Notes: generated by a model not told the origin, from the sequence alone. DNA of 64,000 nucleotides from Isoetes taiwanensis (GCA_021234155.1 JAJEKV010000026.1:18260624-18324623); one strand, 5' to 3'. Numbered from the stretch's first letter, positions 28,911 to 39,046 are shown. Program-made: numbers and translations.

Positions 28911-29260
28911 GGAAATTGCTAAATTTAAATAGAAAATAAAATGTAACATCATCTTAGTTTTCCAAAGATGGGCATGAATTTATATCCTATTCTTCCTTCT
29001 CGCACGAGTTTCTTGAGTCTATGCCAAAACGATATATGCAATGCATGTTAACATACGAAATAATGTCTAAGGAAGAAAAAATAATGCGAAAAGGCCTAAA
29101 TTGCAAATATCGAAAATTTTACAGCATTCACGCCATGTTTCTGGAGAAAATTACTTAAACACCGACTTGACATCTCGGTATTGGATTGCTAGGCCTTTCG
29201 TATCATCTTACTTACTCTATTAGAAAATTGGAAAAATGAGCACTGCACCCCAAGCTCATC
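28911..29260. other. AT-rich 3' flank of the B3 locus
   Basis: No repeat or gene is visible. It lies downstream of the minus-strand ORF ending at 29261 and may hold its 3' untranslated region. Confidence 0.35.
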
Positions 29261-30124
29261 TTAGTTAGACTCGAATTTTACAAAGTATAGCTTCTCAGGC
29301 TTTCTATCACCAAAGTTAACTCTTCTGCCTGTAACTTCAATGGTGCTCTTTCCAAAATACATCTTCACTTCAACCTTCCGCTTCTTGTCCAGATGCAAAT
29401 CCTGAGAAATATCCATAACATAGCTGTTTTCCATAATGCACCCTTCATCTGTTACATAAGCTGGACACTCTTCTCCATCCGAGGAAATACTGATCCTTAG
29501 TTGCGTTTGTTGATGACGACAAGGATAAAGTATACTGTTTATGGAATAATCTACCAAAACAGACTGGTTTTTCTTCACATAAATGGAGAAGACATTATCA
29601 CATTCCGCTTCCCCATCATCACTTATCCGCAAGTAGCTTGGAGGATCGCCATGTCGAAAGTCTCTCGTTTCTTCTATTCCATAAAATTTCTTTGACATTC
29701 TAGACAGGACAAGGTCCGAGTGGAATCCAAATTTAACCGCCCCGTGTAAAATAGCACTTGCCGGGTTCACTGGAACAACAGGTCTGACATTTGTCGTGAC
29801 GATGCCAGGTGGGCGATGGCATTTTTTAGGCAAATTTTGATCAGACGCTTTGACACATGGGACATTAATGCCTTGGATTTGCAAGGAGTCATCAGAAGCA
29901 GTTCTCCCACTATGCTGGACACCAAGTTCCTCATTCCAATTGCATTTTGTTGCTTCTCTAAAGATGTTGGACTGAGGATATGGGAGTCCCACTTTTTGAC
30001 TACCCAATCTTCTCGTTGTAGAAATTCTAGGGGTAAATCCATATGTCATTTCTAATTCCTTCTTTTTTCTCTTTCTCTGGATCAACCAGAAGCTAAATTC
30101 TGAGCTCAAAAAATTCTGGATCAA
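29261..30124 (-). CDS. Unrecognised ORF or 3' exon downstream of the B3 gene
   Basis: This is a 287-codon minus-strand frame. After a basic stretch (RKRKKKEL near residue 18), residues of about 27-280 are of mixed composition with no domain I recognise. The C-terminal third is hydrophilic and beta-like, ending in 'LYFVKFESN'. The first codons overlap a small duplicated segment: 'gagctcag..ttagct..tgg', then 'ttgatccag', occurs twice at about 30080-30150, each copy offering AG splice acceptors. A GT donor sits at the end of the B3 exon just after the RLFGV codons (about 30196). This could therefore be an alternative C-terminal exon of the B3 gene rather than a separate gene. The long uninterrupted frame in a decayed neighbourhood argues that it is or was recently coding. 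Confidence 0.5.
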   Translation of the reverse strand: MIQNFLSSEFSFWLIQRKRKKKELEMTYGFTPRISTTRRLGSQKVGLPYPQSNIFREATKCNWNEELGVQHSGRTASDDSLQIQGINVPCVKASDQNLPKKCHRPPGIVTTNVRPVVPVNPASAILHGAVKFGFHSDLVLSRMSKKFYGIEETRDFRHGDPPSYLRISDDGEAECDNVFSIYVKKNQSVLVDYSINSILYPCRHQQTQLRISISSDGEECPAYVTDEGCIMENSYVMDISQDLHLDKKRKVEVKMYFGKSTIEVTGRRVNFGDRKPEKLYFVKFESN

Positions 30125-30189
30125 CCAGGAGCTAATCTGAGCTCAAAACTACCATATTAGTTATATCAAAAGATAGAATTTAAGTTGCT

Positions 30190-31219
30190 TCAATACCAAA
30201 TATCGACTCCAAACAGCCTGAAAACTTTCTGCAAAGGGCTGTTGCATCCTGCATCAACACTGTAATTTCCAGCACCAGCAGAAGGATCCCTTCGCCAGCT
30301 GATGTAAAATTTTTTACCTTGGATATCTCTCTCAAACGAAACCACATCATTCACCTGCAAATTCTTTGCCTTGACAAACCTGCTCCAGCCTTTTGTGAAG
30401 ACATAACTTTGCGAACTATCCCAATAACAGTATCTAAATTTCCACATGCATTGATTTTCATCTATAAACAGAAGCATCTTACCTTTTTTTTTTCTCCACA
30501 ATTCCATCGCAAGGCAAATGTGCTTCTGCGTTGATTTTTGGAATGACGAGCCTGTTCAATCTTCCAACATCACTGGGAGTAAGGATTTTATCAAACATGT
30601 GAACTGTATAAGTAGGAAAGAAATGATCTGTGGGACTTGGTGAAGGGCCCTTCACTAAAAAGCAAGGAATATGTTCCAATTCCACTTTCCATGTATGGAT
30701 CTCCGAAACAAGGCCATCAACAGGTGTAGCCACATAGTATCTCGGCTTTTCAAAATCCTCATCAATGGGGTCGGCTTCATATGGAACTTGTGCAATTGAA
30801 ATGCAAATTCCTCCACCATCATATATCACAAAATCATCCAGACGTTTGGCAGGTAAAGTTGCAAGTTCAAGCATTGCTGCTGATTCCAACCTTGATGTTG
30901 ATCTTTCAACTTCCATAGTGCCATTAGAATTACTTGTATACCCAGCATGAGATTTTAGATCATAACCTTCTTCCCCCTGTATTGACGTATCCATATGTGC
31001 TTCTTTGGTTTGCTGATATAGTTCCAGACAATGTTTTTCCAGCTCTTGCAAGCTCTCAAAGCCCCCAAAAAAACCATTTTTCCGCAGTTCGGTTTCTGAA
31101 GAGTCTAGATGAAGGAGGTAATTCAGACGTCGCAAACCCACATCGCTAAATGACCATTCTCTTTCACATCTAGAGATAAGATTACTTCCAGAAAAACCTA
31201 ATTGATATGGACAGATCAA
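30190..31219 (-). CDS. B3-domain transcription factor, RAV/NGATHA-like, with a frameshift at an A10 run
   Basis: A DNA-binding B3 protein of the RAV/NGA class. The first frame (31219-30479) has about 210 residues of unrecognised N-terminal sequence and then begins the B3 fold with '[20 protein letters not shown]'. The rest of B3 lies in the next frame (to 30190): '[20 protein letters not shown]', then '[10 protein letters not shown]', and ending '[12 protein letters not shown]'. RLFGV is the known repression motif of RAV and NGA proteins. No AP2 domain is seen. The two frames meet at ten A (30484-30493). Nine A would make the domain continuous; as written it stops after 'VEKKKR'. A 21-nt GT-AG intron there would be implausibly short. 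The start is uncertain: an acceptor-like 'tctctag' near 31170 suggests the visible frame may begin as an internal exon. Likely nuclear. Confidence 0.85.
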
Positions 31220-31257
31220 TCAGTCAATAATCAATAAATCCCTTTTGCCGGGGATGT

Positions 31258-31382
31258 TTCAGAATTAACGCTATGTTTCAGAATTCGCCATCGCCCTAAA
31301 CCTAGAATCCGCCAATCGCCATCGCCCTAAACCTAGAATTCGCCATCGCCCTAAACCTAGAATCCGCCAATCGCCATGCTTG
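31258..31382. repeat. Short tandem repeat upstream of the B3 gene
   Basis: 'cgccctaaacctagaat' followed by 'tcgccat' or 'ccgccaatcgccat' recurs about three to four times. It lies in the probable 5' flank or leader of the minus-strand B3 gene. The CCTAAAC words resemble telo-box promoter elements, but that is only a resemblance. Confidence 0.7.
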
Positions 31383-31919
31383 CTGGGGCTTAAGGGCACA
31401 ACGAAGATGGTGCCTTTCTGGAACGCCAATTCAAAACCAAATTGACGATCTCTATAGTTATTTTCGATTCTTAAGGTATTATCCTTATGATGACAGAACT
31501 GTATTTAACAATGAAATAAGGAATCGGATCCAAAGAAACCATGTTATGGGGTACAAGCAGCTGCAAGTCATATTAAACACTATAATGCCCGGTAGGACAA
31601 AAGGTAAAAGTGTGGATTTTTCTTATGTTCTTGCACAAATTTTAAGGCTTTATCCCCTGTTCTTCTCAAAGAACAATGATTGACAACAAGCCTATTGTCA
31701 AGTTACCTTCAAGGATTGTAAACTTGGAACAACCGGATTTTGACACGTAACAACGTCGGTTTTATAATGAAGCGGTTTTTATAGCGGTAGCACATCTATC
31801 GTGATGATGCATGCGCAGCAACACGCTTTAAATGAAGCTGCGGGTTGGTCGTCGAGTCTTTTTCGGACATGTATCAATCGGATGTGTATTGAATTTGTAA
31901 TCCTAAAAACCATTAACCT
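31383..31919. other. Upstream flank of the B3 gene, nothing recognised
   Basis: No open frame with recognisable sequence, no clear repeat. It may contain promoter sequence of the minus-strand B3 gene. Confidence 0.3.
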
Positions 31920-32530
31920 TCGTGTATAAAAATATACGCCACATGCGACCTTCTACGCCACATACGCCACATATACGCCACATACGCCACATATAACGCA
32001 TTGACGTGTCACATACGCCACATACGCCACATATACGCATCGACGATCATATCACGCCACATACGCCACATATCGCATCGACGATGTCATATACGCCACA
32101 TACGCCACATACAATGCATCGACGTGTCATACATTTCGCGGTCATATCGCAAATTGCTGCGTGACACACTGCCCTCCACCGGGCGCACAAGTCCACACGG
32201 CGTGAGATGGGCCTGGGCATCGTGACGCCGCATGTGATATTTGACGTCGCTATCGTCCACATGGCGTGACACCTGTCCTCCACCTAGCGCCCAAGTCCAC
32301 CGGGGGCGGATGGATGGGCCAAAGTCAATTGATGCGTCGCGAAGCGACGCGGACGCCGTAAGCATCCGCTCGGGCGTGACACCTGCCGCCCACCGCGCAA
32401 AGGCCCACCGGCGCGGACAGACCGCCACGTCCCACGATGTCAGACGTCGCAGTAGACGTCGCATGCGACGTTCCTGCGACGTGACGTCGCATTGACGTCG
32501 CATGGTCACGTCAATTGCGACGTCACGTGA
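31920..32530. repeat. ACGCCACAT minisatellite passing into a GC-rich ACGTCGCATGCGACG region
   Basis: From about 31932 to 32110 the 9-mer 'acgccacat' recurs more than ten times, with 'cgacgtgtcata' interruptions. From about 32150 to 32530 the sequence becomes GC-rich, with repeated 'gacgtcgcatgcgacgt' words, several of them self-complementary. The vocabulary matches the 103-bp repeat at 28.33-28.91 kb. Confidence 0.75.
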
Positions 32531-32531
32531 C

Positions 32532-32573
32532 TCAGACGTCGCAAGCCCACGTCGCTAAATGTCCATTCTCTTG
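32532..32573 (-). pseudogene. Duplicated fragment of a B3-gene exon
   Basis: On the minus strand this encodes [14 protein letters not shown], almost identical to [14 protein letters not shown] in the B3 gene at about 31123-31165. The DNA matches across roughly 40 bases with only a few differences and then diverges on both sides. On the downstream (minus-strand) side it runs straight into the GACGTCGC repeat. It is either a relic of a second B3 copy or an alternative upstream exon. Confidence 0.7.
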
Positions 32574-33350
32574 TTGTGAAAAACGTCAGAAAAATCATCA
32601 AAATAGTCAAAAAATTAGTCAAAACATTTTTTACCAATTTTGTCAGGTTTTCGTCTATTTACATTTTGTTTGGATTTACATTTTGTTTGCAAATTGAAAA
32701 TTTTATTGATATGCACTATGCCTGCATTTTCAATTACACAGCTTGTAATGCTGATGAAGTCTAAGATGAATTTAGGCTACAAGTTATAAAGAAATAAAAG
32801 CATAAGTAAAACAAAAACTCCTTTATTTAAATCCAGTCACAAGTCACAGTTACATTTACATGTAAAGTTACATGCTCCAAAGTTTCATGCTCAGGGCTCT
32901 TATTTCGGATAAGAGATAACCTGTGAATCTTGAAATAGGGTAATTACCTTGTTTGGCGTGCACAAAAGATGCAACAAACTTATAACATTTTGTAATCGCT
33001 ATAATTGTCCGAAAAGACGTAAGCTATTCAAGGCCGCTTTGTAACATTTGACTCCACATCATCCAAAACTCAAAGAGATTGGAGAAGTCGATCGGTTACC
33101 CGCAAACAAACAATACACTAATTAGCCTTAGTCGGCAGAATAAAGATATTCCGCTAGCGTGGGTAAGTTATAGTCCGCTTGGCTCATCGCCCTTCATCAA
33201 TCATACATTTATAGACATTGTATAAACATAAAAGCTCACCAGAGGCTGCAGGTTTAGTTGTCGATCACTATATTTTTGATGTAGCAGATCATGTTCACCG
33301 TATACCGGACTGCATGCGGGTTGCTCAAAGACGACTAATTCCATGTACTT
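32574..33350. other. AT-rich spacer
   Basis: No gene recognised. The first 100 bases are rich in 'agtcaaaa' words. Nothing else is supported. Confidence 0.3.
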
Positions 33351-33706
33351 ATAATCTTAAATCCATCTTTGTAAGCCCGGTTAACCGCTAAGATCACCTA
33401 TGAACTCGCTAGAAATAATATAAACCAACTTTACCCCGGTATTTCTTTTAAGATAAGCATTTATTTATTACAATAACTTCAAAGACACCTGATTGGGATG
33501 TAGCTCCTTATCATTTTAAAAGATTTACAATCCTAAATCCATACTTTAAGCATAGTTAACCACTAAGATTAACTACTAACTCAATAGAAATAGTATAAAC
33601 CAGCTTAATCTCACTATTTCTTTAGCATTTCTAGACCATTCACATTTATTTATTGCAAAACTTTAATGTAAACCTCGATTCAAAGTTTGCAGCTCCTCAT
33701 CATTTT
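33351..33706. repeat. Diverged tandem duplication, about 177 bp per copy
   Basis: The order of words in 33351-33525 ('aatccat', 'gttaaccgctaagat', 'ctagaaataatataaacca', 'tatttcttt', 'atttatttatt', 'gtagctcctt') is repeated in the same order in 33527-33706 with substitutions. This is an ordinary old tandem duplication. Confidence 0.7.
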
Positions 33707-33806
33707 CGTCCTCACTTGAAACGCCCCATTCTCGGGCTTCAAGGGAATCTTGTCTATGCTAGCATTTGTGCCCATCTTGCCGAACCGCGCATTTTGGGAC
33801 AAGTAT

Positions 33807-34172
33807 TTACTTATGCTCCCATCTTTGTTGGTTGTTGCGGCGGGGTTTCAAGCCCATAATATCGGCAAGAAGCGCACAGACTTGACCAGCCTTCTTGCAT
33901 AATGCTACAAGATCAAGGCCAACTTCATTGATCAGCTTAAGCTTGTCTTGCCTGGTCCTCTTCGGTTTCTTCATTTGAGACGCAAGCCACAAAGGGTCCT
34001 TCGGAATAGATAGTTGTTGATCGTATAATAGGCTTCCCATTCTACATTGTGCCAAAGAATATGTGTAGCGATTTCCCTTATTGTTGGTCGTTAGCTTGGC
34101 GGCAAATAGCCGCACAAGGCTACTTCTTATTCCAGGCATATAGCCCTCTGCTAAATTTGGGATGAAGCACAA
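33807..34172 (-). CDS. Unrecognised 121-codon ORF
   Basis: The translation is basic and gene-like in composition (for example 'KRTRQDKLKLINEVGLDLVA' then 'LCKKAGQVCALLADIMG'), with an amphipathic look in its last third. I recognise no family. It lies just left of the Helitron 5' end. It may be an exon of a broken gene or a transposon fragment. Confidence 0.3.
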   Translation of the reverse strand: MCFIPNLAEGYMPGIRSSLVRLFAAKLTTNNKGNRYTYSLAQCRMGSLLYDQQLSIPKDPLWLASQMKKPKRTRQDKLKLINEVGLDLVALCKKAGQVCALLADIMGLKPRRNNQQRWEHK

Positions 34173-34566
34173 GAAAAATATCCAGACCTGGACTTACATG
34201 TGATCGGCCACCACTATGTTCGACCGCCATTCCGCTACTTCATTCTGCAAATATTCTTGTACTGCTATCAATCCGACCAAGCAATCATCCATTGCACAGC
34301 TGGGTGATCCATTCCGACTGCCTTTTTTTCCGTTAACCTAAAGCCGACATCGTTGCATCTGTGCTGAAACCCTAAGGTCGAAATGTACAGAACATTTGGA
34401 ATATGCTTTTTACATTTTTTAATAAGCACTATCTTCTTATATTATAATGTTATACCGTAAGTAGTGCATCGAGCCCTAATTTGAATGGCCGAGATCATCT
34501 GGATGCATCCGAAGGCCTAGATTTATTGCATGACTTACCAACACTGTGATTGATCATGCTTCGATC

Positions 34567-35112
34567 TCTTAAGGGGAAAGGGTAAATGAAAAGGGGGAAA
34601 AGGAAAAGGGAAGTGGATAGAGAGAATGTGAAGGGCAAAAAGGCATGGCGAAAAGGGAAAAGGGTAAAAAGAAAAGGGAAAAGGGTGGGGATAAGAGAAG
34701 AGAAAAAGGCATGAAAAACGAAAAAGGGAAAGGGAACCTGGGAAAAGGGCACGAGGGAAGGAGGAAGAGATAAAGTGGAAAAGGTAAATGGAAAGGGCAT
34801 GAAAAAAAAAGGAAAGATGAAAAGGTTGAAAAAAGGAGAAAATGAAGGAGAAAAAAAGCATGGAAAATGGAGGAGAAAAAAAGCATGGGAAAAGGAAGGA
34901 GCATGGGAAAAGGGGGAAAAAGAGAAGCGTTGAGGAAAGAGGAAAAAGGAAGGGACAAATGGCATAGGAAAAAGGAAAAAAAAAGAGAGGGAAAGGGAAG
35001 GGAAAAAATGCATCAAGAAAAGGGGAAGAGTGAAAGATTGGAAAAATGAGGAAAAGGGAAGGGACAAGGGGAAACAAGAAAAGGATGGGGAGAGGGGAAA
35101 AGAAAAGGGACA
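34567..35112 (+). repeat. Polypurine (GA-rich) tract with GCATGG-type interruptions
   Basis: Almost pure A/G on the plus strand, in loose units of 'aaaagggaaaagg', punctuated by 'gcatgg' or 'gcatga'. Long open frames (Phe/Ser/Pro-rich on the minus strand) are artefacts of the composition. A matching tract lies at 56581-57718, so the two flank the satellite inside the Helitron. Confidence 0.85.
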
Positions 35113-35117
35113 TAGAA

Positions 35118-35155
35118 ATGACATCGTCTAGTATGGATCTTAAACAAAGTAATAA
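35118..35155 (+). repeat. Left stub of the 394-bp satellite, ending in TAATAA
   Basis: 'gtctagtatggatcttaaac' plus 'aaagtaataa' matches the satellite unit at about 54871-54904. The TIR element starts right after TAATAA. The same TAATAA followed by A-run and 'caatggg' resumes after its right end (52273), giving a target duplication of up to 6 bp. Confidence 0.8.
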
Positions 35156-35212
35156 ACACTGTTGCAAATTAAACGGGAGTGTTGCAGCACTCCCGTTTCA
35201 AAGATTCCTTTA
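35156..35212. repeat. Element A left terminus with an 11-bp-arm hairpin
   Basis: After the terminal 15 bases lies the perfect hairpin AAACGGGAGTG-ttgcag-CACTCCCGTTT (35170-35198 region), followed by 'caaagattccttta'. Element B has the same arrangement at its left end with a different arm sequence. This is probably the transposase binding region. Confidence 0.8.
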
Positions 35213-35518
35213 GAAAAAACACGTCACTTCAAAAATTAGGCTTTTTTAAGAGAGGTTTAAAGTTTCAGGAGTATCAATTTTTTTTTGGGCCTATTTTTGG
35301 GGTATTCTTTGGACACGACTTTGGTGTTTTGGAGTTAAGCACGTGAAAATAGCAGAATTGAGACATGAGCACGTAATTTTATAGAGGTGGATGTACAAAA
35401 AACACAAATTTAGTAAACATAATAATAATAATTTCATTACTGTTTTTGTGTTATATCAATAATGGCCAATAATGGCAATAAATAATAGATGTCAATCACT
35501 AGCCACAACAAAAATTCG

Positions 35519-36960
35519 TCAGAGATCTAAATTAAAGTCTTCTTCATTCTTCTTGCTGCTCTCAGCTTGATCAGTCTCTATCGTTTCACGTTTCTCTGGT
35601 GACTTAGGCTTTTCTGTGTTGGTGGTTGCTTCAGGTATTGTAGCTAGAGCAACTTTCTTAAGCTCTGCAAATGTAGCTTCGTCTTCCAAAGAGCTTGTGA
35701 AAGGAGACTGTATCTCCGAAGATGTCATCTTAGCAAAATCAGAATTAGACTTTGCCCCCAACTCTTGATTCTCCTGGTAGAGTTGGTAAGGCAGAAAGTC
35801 TCATCTTGATGAACTGTACAGCCTCCTTATCAATGTCAACAGCTACACAATTTCGGCCCTTCTTAAGTGCACAAGCAATAGTTATACCAGAGCCAGAAAA
35901 TGCGTGGAGCACCCAATCTCCTGGACGTGAAAACATGTCCAGAAGATGGTTAATCAGCTTAGAACTGTGGCTTTTGGTAGTGATTCACTATTCTTCCTTG
36001 TGCACTAGGGTCCTGCAGCTTCTGCAACACAGCCGGAAACTCCAACACGTTTGAAAAGTTCTGGCAAGCTGCTGTGTTGAAGTGTTCCATTGTACGTTTC
36101 CCATCGAAACTCCAATAAGCCACATGGAGATATTCGACCTTACTCAGCAGTCGCGGGCCTCCACCATGGTAATTAATATTTGTTTCATACCTGAGGAGCA
36201 ATGTTTTAAAAAAGGATTTAAGTACAGCCAAAAGAAACGTATTCCGGAATAGAAACTCCTAACAAGAATTTGAAAATGCTACAGCTGTAACTACAAAAAA
36301 AAGAAGGTAGTAAAAACAAGAGGACTTTTGTTTTCCAGAATAAGTGCTTACCAAACAAGATTTTCATAACCAGCTTGCGCAGGTGAACCAAAATGATTCT
36401 TAAAGCTGGCTTCCACAAGGCCGGATTGCATGCTAGAGTGAAATACAACCAGCCTCCAATGTTTTTGCCGTGGTAATTTGCTTTATACCGTCGACGAAAG
36501 CATTAAACTCAGAGTTTTTAAATGGCTGGTCGTCGTAGCGGCTGTCTTTCAGCTTAAACCCATATGGAAGGTCAGCAATTACCAAGGTAAAATCCTGGGG
36601 CTTTATTGATTCGGCTAGTTTGGTGCAGTCACCATGTACTATACAGAACAGGTTATTTTGATCGTACATTGTAAACCGTTCGTAATCGGAGGGCTCAGTG
36701 TCCAAAACACGCCTGTCCGCCAGCGTCCTCTCTTCCGCGCTGTCCTGACCAGATGCATGAAGCCCTCCGGCAGGTCCTTGTTTTTCTTTTTGCTCTGTAA
36801 GAAGAAACGTCTTAATAACACGAAGAACAACAATTTGGAAAACAATTCATCATACCCAGCCTTCAAAATTTGGCGCATATTGGACAATCCTGTCGTCCGA
36901 GGTTGCTACAGGGTAAAGCTCTTTGCACCTTTCCCAGCTGTCGACATTTAACTGCTCCAT
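35519..36960 (-). pseudogene. Element A amino-methyltransferase (N6-adenine or N4-cytosine type), frameshifted, with introns
   Basis: A DNA methyltransferase of the N6/N4 (beta-order) class would transfer methyl from S-adenosylmethionine to an amino group in DNA. Minus-strand exons: start MEQLNVDSWERCKELYP at 36960; catalytic motif IV as ADLPYG (about 36550); a conserved NYHGGGPRL block after an intron (36191-36351); 'NHYQKPQ' (motif X-like); then the SAM-binding motif LHAFSGSG...VAVDID at about 35900-35820. An acidic tail ends at 35519. The order IV-X-I fits the PF01555-like architecture. One-base shifts near 36700, 36450 and 35965 break the frame; element B keeps the same blocks, so the model is supported by conservation. 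An iteron (36239-36253) sits in the intron. Confidence 0.82.
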
Positions 36961-37056
36961 TAAGCATGTTTGACATGTGATGACACTTTTCTGGCTGTAA
37001 TATAGTACGAACGTTAGAAGGAAAAAGAATGAATCATTTTAAGACAGTAACATAAA

Positions 37057-37327
37057 GTGTATTCCAGAATACACTTCGGCCCTCACACTGTAAGGCAAAT
37101 TGTATTCCGGAATACACTTCGGCCCTCACACTGTAAGGCAAAGTGTATTCCGGAATACAATTTGGCCCTCACACTGTAAGGCAAAGTGTATTCTGGAATA
37201 CACTTTGTCTCTTACGTGAGGGCCAAAGTGTATTCCAGAATACACTGTCTCCTTCGACTGGGCCAAAGTGTATTCCGGAATACACATTGTCTTTCGTGTG
37301 TGAGCCACAGTGTATTTTGGAAAACAC
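37057..37327. repeat. Element A iteron array 1: seven palindromes at about 42-bp spacing
   Basis: Seven copies of GTGTATTCCGGAATACAC or one- to three-base variants start at 37057, 37100, 37143, 37187, 37228, 37268 and 37310. Linkers are similar ('ttcggccctcacactgtaag'). The array fills the gap between the methyltransferase start (36960) and the ParB-like stop (37364). Steps are 43, 43, 44, 41, 40 and 42 bp, close to four helical turns. Confidence 0.95.
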
Positions 37328-37363
37328 TTCTATCTAACAAACAAAAAACCCAAAGTGGCATTC

Positions 37364-39046
37364 TTACTTGTGGAGCTCCTTGGACATTTCTTCTAGTGTA
37401 AACTCCTTATCAACAACCTTTTGCAGTAGCCTTTCTAGTATATCCATATCTGTGAAGCCCTGCATTTCTCGCCAAACAGTTATACTTATTTCCTTTTTGG
37501 GGACGTCGGATCCTTTTTTCTTTTCCGAGACCTTTCCTTTGCTTTTCAAATCACCACGCTCGAACATGGTGAAGATTTCGTTTTGGAGGTCCCAAATCTG
37601 CAGAAAACAAAGCGATGTCAATGGGAAAGTTGCAGGTGTATTCCAGAATACAAAACTTACTCTGCCGTCTCTAAAGGCTAGTTGGAACCAGTTGTCATGT
37701 GGTATTAGAGACTGCCGTTTATTAGCCTCGCCGTATTTAAGGCAGCACTCCACAGCACACGCTTCCTTCAGTTCCATAGAGTATTGTGGTTTCTTCAAAT
37801 CATCTCCATATTTTTCTTTAAATATTACATATTCCCTGTGCATGAACCTGATTTTGTCCACGAAACTCATTTTAAGCTTATATTCGTTGTCAGCATTGTG
37901 CGTGTTGGCAATGATTTTGGCTTCCTCATCTGTCAGGCCACAGTAAACAGCGCAGAGCACAGAGAGATATCTTGGATTGTGTTTCTCCTTGTACAACTGC
38001 CTCCTTGCTTTGAAACTGTGGTTTCCCCCAAGGACATAGTGCATGTAGGTGTCTGCTTTTTCTCTGTCGTAGTCCTTGGGGTCCATGCACTGGGATCTGT
38101 CAACAAGAACAACAATTGGAGCAACATGGGCATTGGGATTGCTCCTTATTCTGTCCTTCAGATTTCTTAAGTGGTCAGCATAGATTTTGCGAACCTGAAG
38201 GGGGCGCTCACCATCTGCATTCTTCGGTGGCAACCTCATGGAAGTTACTGGCAAGTATATTACACCTTGCACATACTTATTCTGATTAATTTCTTCCATC
38301 CTCTCTGAGGTCTTGTCCACCTTTTTTTCTTTAATGGCCACCCCAGGTGCCTTGCCCTTTCCCTTCTTCGTTTTTGGTTGTTCCTCAGGAATTTCTGCCA
38401 CTTCAAGCTGCTGTGCCTTCCGCTTTTTTGGTTCCTTAGCGGCTATGGTGGCTCTTGGCCTGCTAAGTTTCTTTGGGGCCACTGGGGGAACTTCCTCTTC
38501 TTGTTCTTGCGACCCTCCATCTGATGACCCCCCGGAAGTACTAGCAGAAGGTGATGATCTTGATCTGCCTGCATCTGAACACTCGGACTCACTGACAGGA
38601 AAGTCCTCGCTTGTACTCGAACAAACCTGTCTAATTAGTGAACACAGGCTACGTTTGGTCTGGTAGTGAGAAAAGAATTTGTACAATGCCTGTGGTTGCA
38701 CACTGACAATTCTAAAGAATGCAATATCTACAACAATGAAGCCTTGGGAGGTTTTGAAGGATAGCCTCCCCACCTGACCTCCTTGTCCGGCAACCTCTAA
38801 GACCTCTTTTATTGTCCCCAGGTTAACGAACTCGGTGTCGGCGTACCTTTTGTTCCCAGCACTTTTACAGACGTACAGAAACGTTAGTGTGCTGTATTTT
38901 CCGTCCGCACCCCTGGTTACGAACCACTGCGTTTGAAAGTTTTCGTATATTGCAGGCTCGTCCGTGTCAGCTGTTTTCTTCTGAGGGTGTGGGCGCCTAA
39001 GCTTGAGTTTTCTTTGGTGCTTTTTTGCTTCCTTCCTCCCTGCCAC
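37364..39046 (-). CDS. Element A ParB-like protein, about 540 residues
   Basis: The visible frame is 560 codons. The N-terminal third has an unrecognised domain also found in element B ('YSTLTFLYVCKSAG'). A Ser/acidic and then Lys-rich linker follows (about 150-260). Then comes a ParB/Srx-type N-terminal fold: 'GVIYLPVTSMRLPP', 'LRNLKDRIRSNPNAHVAPIV', 'HYVLGGNHSFKARR' (the GEHR-like box), 'LTDEEAKIIANTHNADNEYK'. In bacteria this domain binds or hydrolyses CTP and loads at parS palindromes. A 63-nt phase-0 intron (37598-37660, GTAAGT...CTGCAG) adds 21 odd residues if unspliced. The frame begins at a splice-acceptor-like 'tttcag' rather than an ATG; a short first exon (ATG at 39694 followed by GTAAGC) is a candidate but does not join cleanly in frame. 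The gene lies beside palindrome arrays on both sides. Confidence 0.8.
   Translation of the reverse strand: MAGRKEAKKHQRKLKLRRPHPQKKTADTDEPAIYENFQTQWFVTRGADGKYSTLTFLYVCKSAGNKRYADTEFVNLGTIKEVLEVAGQGGQVGRLSFKTSQGFIVVDIAFFRIVSVQPQALYKFFSHYQTKRSLCSLIRQVCSSTSEDFPVSESECSDAGRSRSSPSASTSGGSSDGGSQEQEEEVPPVAPKKLSRPRATIAAKEPKKRKAQQLEVAEIPEEQPKTKKGKGKAPGVAIKEKKVDKTSERMEEINQNKYVQGVIYLPVTSMRLPPKNADGERPLQVRKIYADHLRNLKDRIRSNPNAHVAPIVVLVDRSQCMDPKDYDREKADTYMHYVLGGNHSFKARRQLYKEKHNPRYLSVLCAVYCGLTDEEAKIIANTHNADNEYKLKMSFVDKIRFMHREYVIFKEKYGDDLKKPQYSMELKEACAVECCLKYGEANKRQSLIPHDNWFQLAFRDGRVSFVFWNTPATFPLTSLCFLQIWDLQNEIFTMFERGDLKSKGKVSEKKKGSDVPKKEISITVWREMQGFTDMDILERLLQKVVDKEFTLEEMSKELHK

Noticed and set aside
34495-35167. 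Minus-strand ORFs of about 210 codons
   Set aside because: Same polypurine artefact as the right-hand tract.
37057-37327. CRISPR-like array (regularly spaced repeats)
   Set aside because: The repeats are perfect palindromes, the 'spacers' are near-identical to each other, no cas genes exist and the host is a plant.
37364-39046. Bacterial plasmid or contaminant origin of ParB and MTase
   Set aside because: The genes contain GT-AG introns, lie between plant transposon ends and are nested in plant satellite, so they are part of a eukaryotic element.
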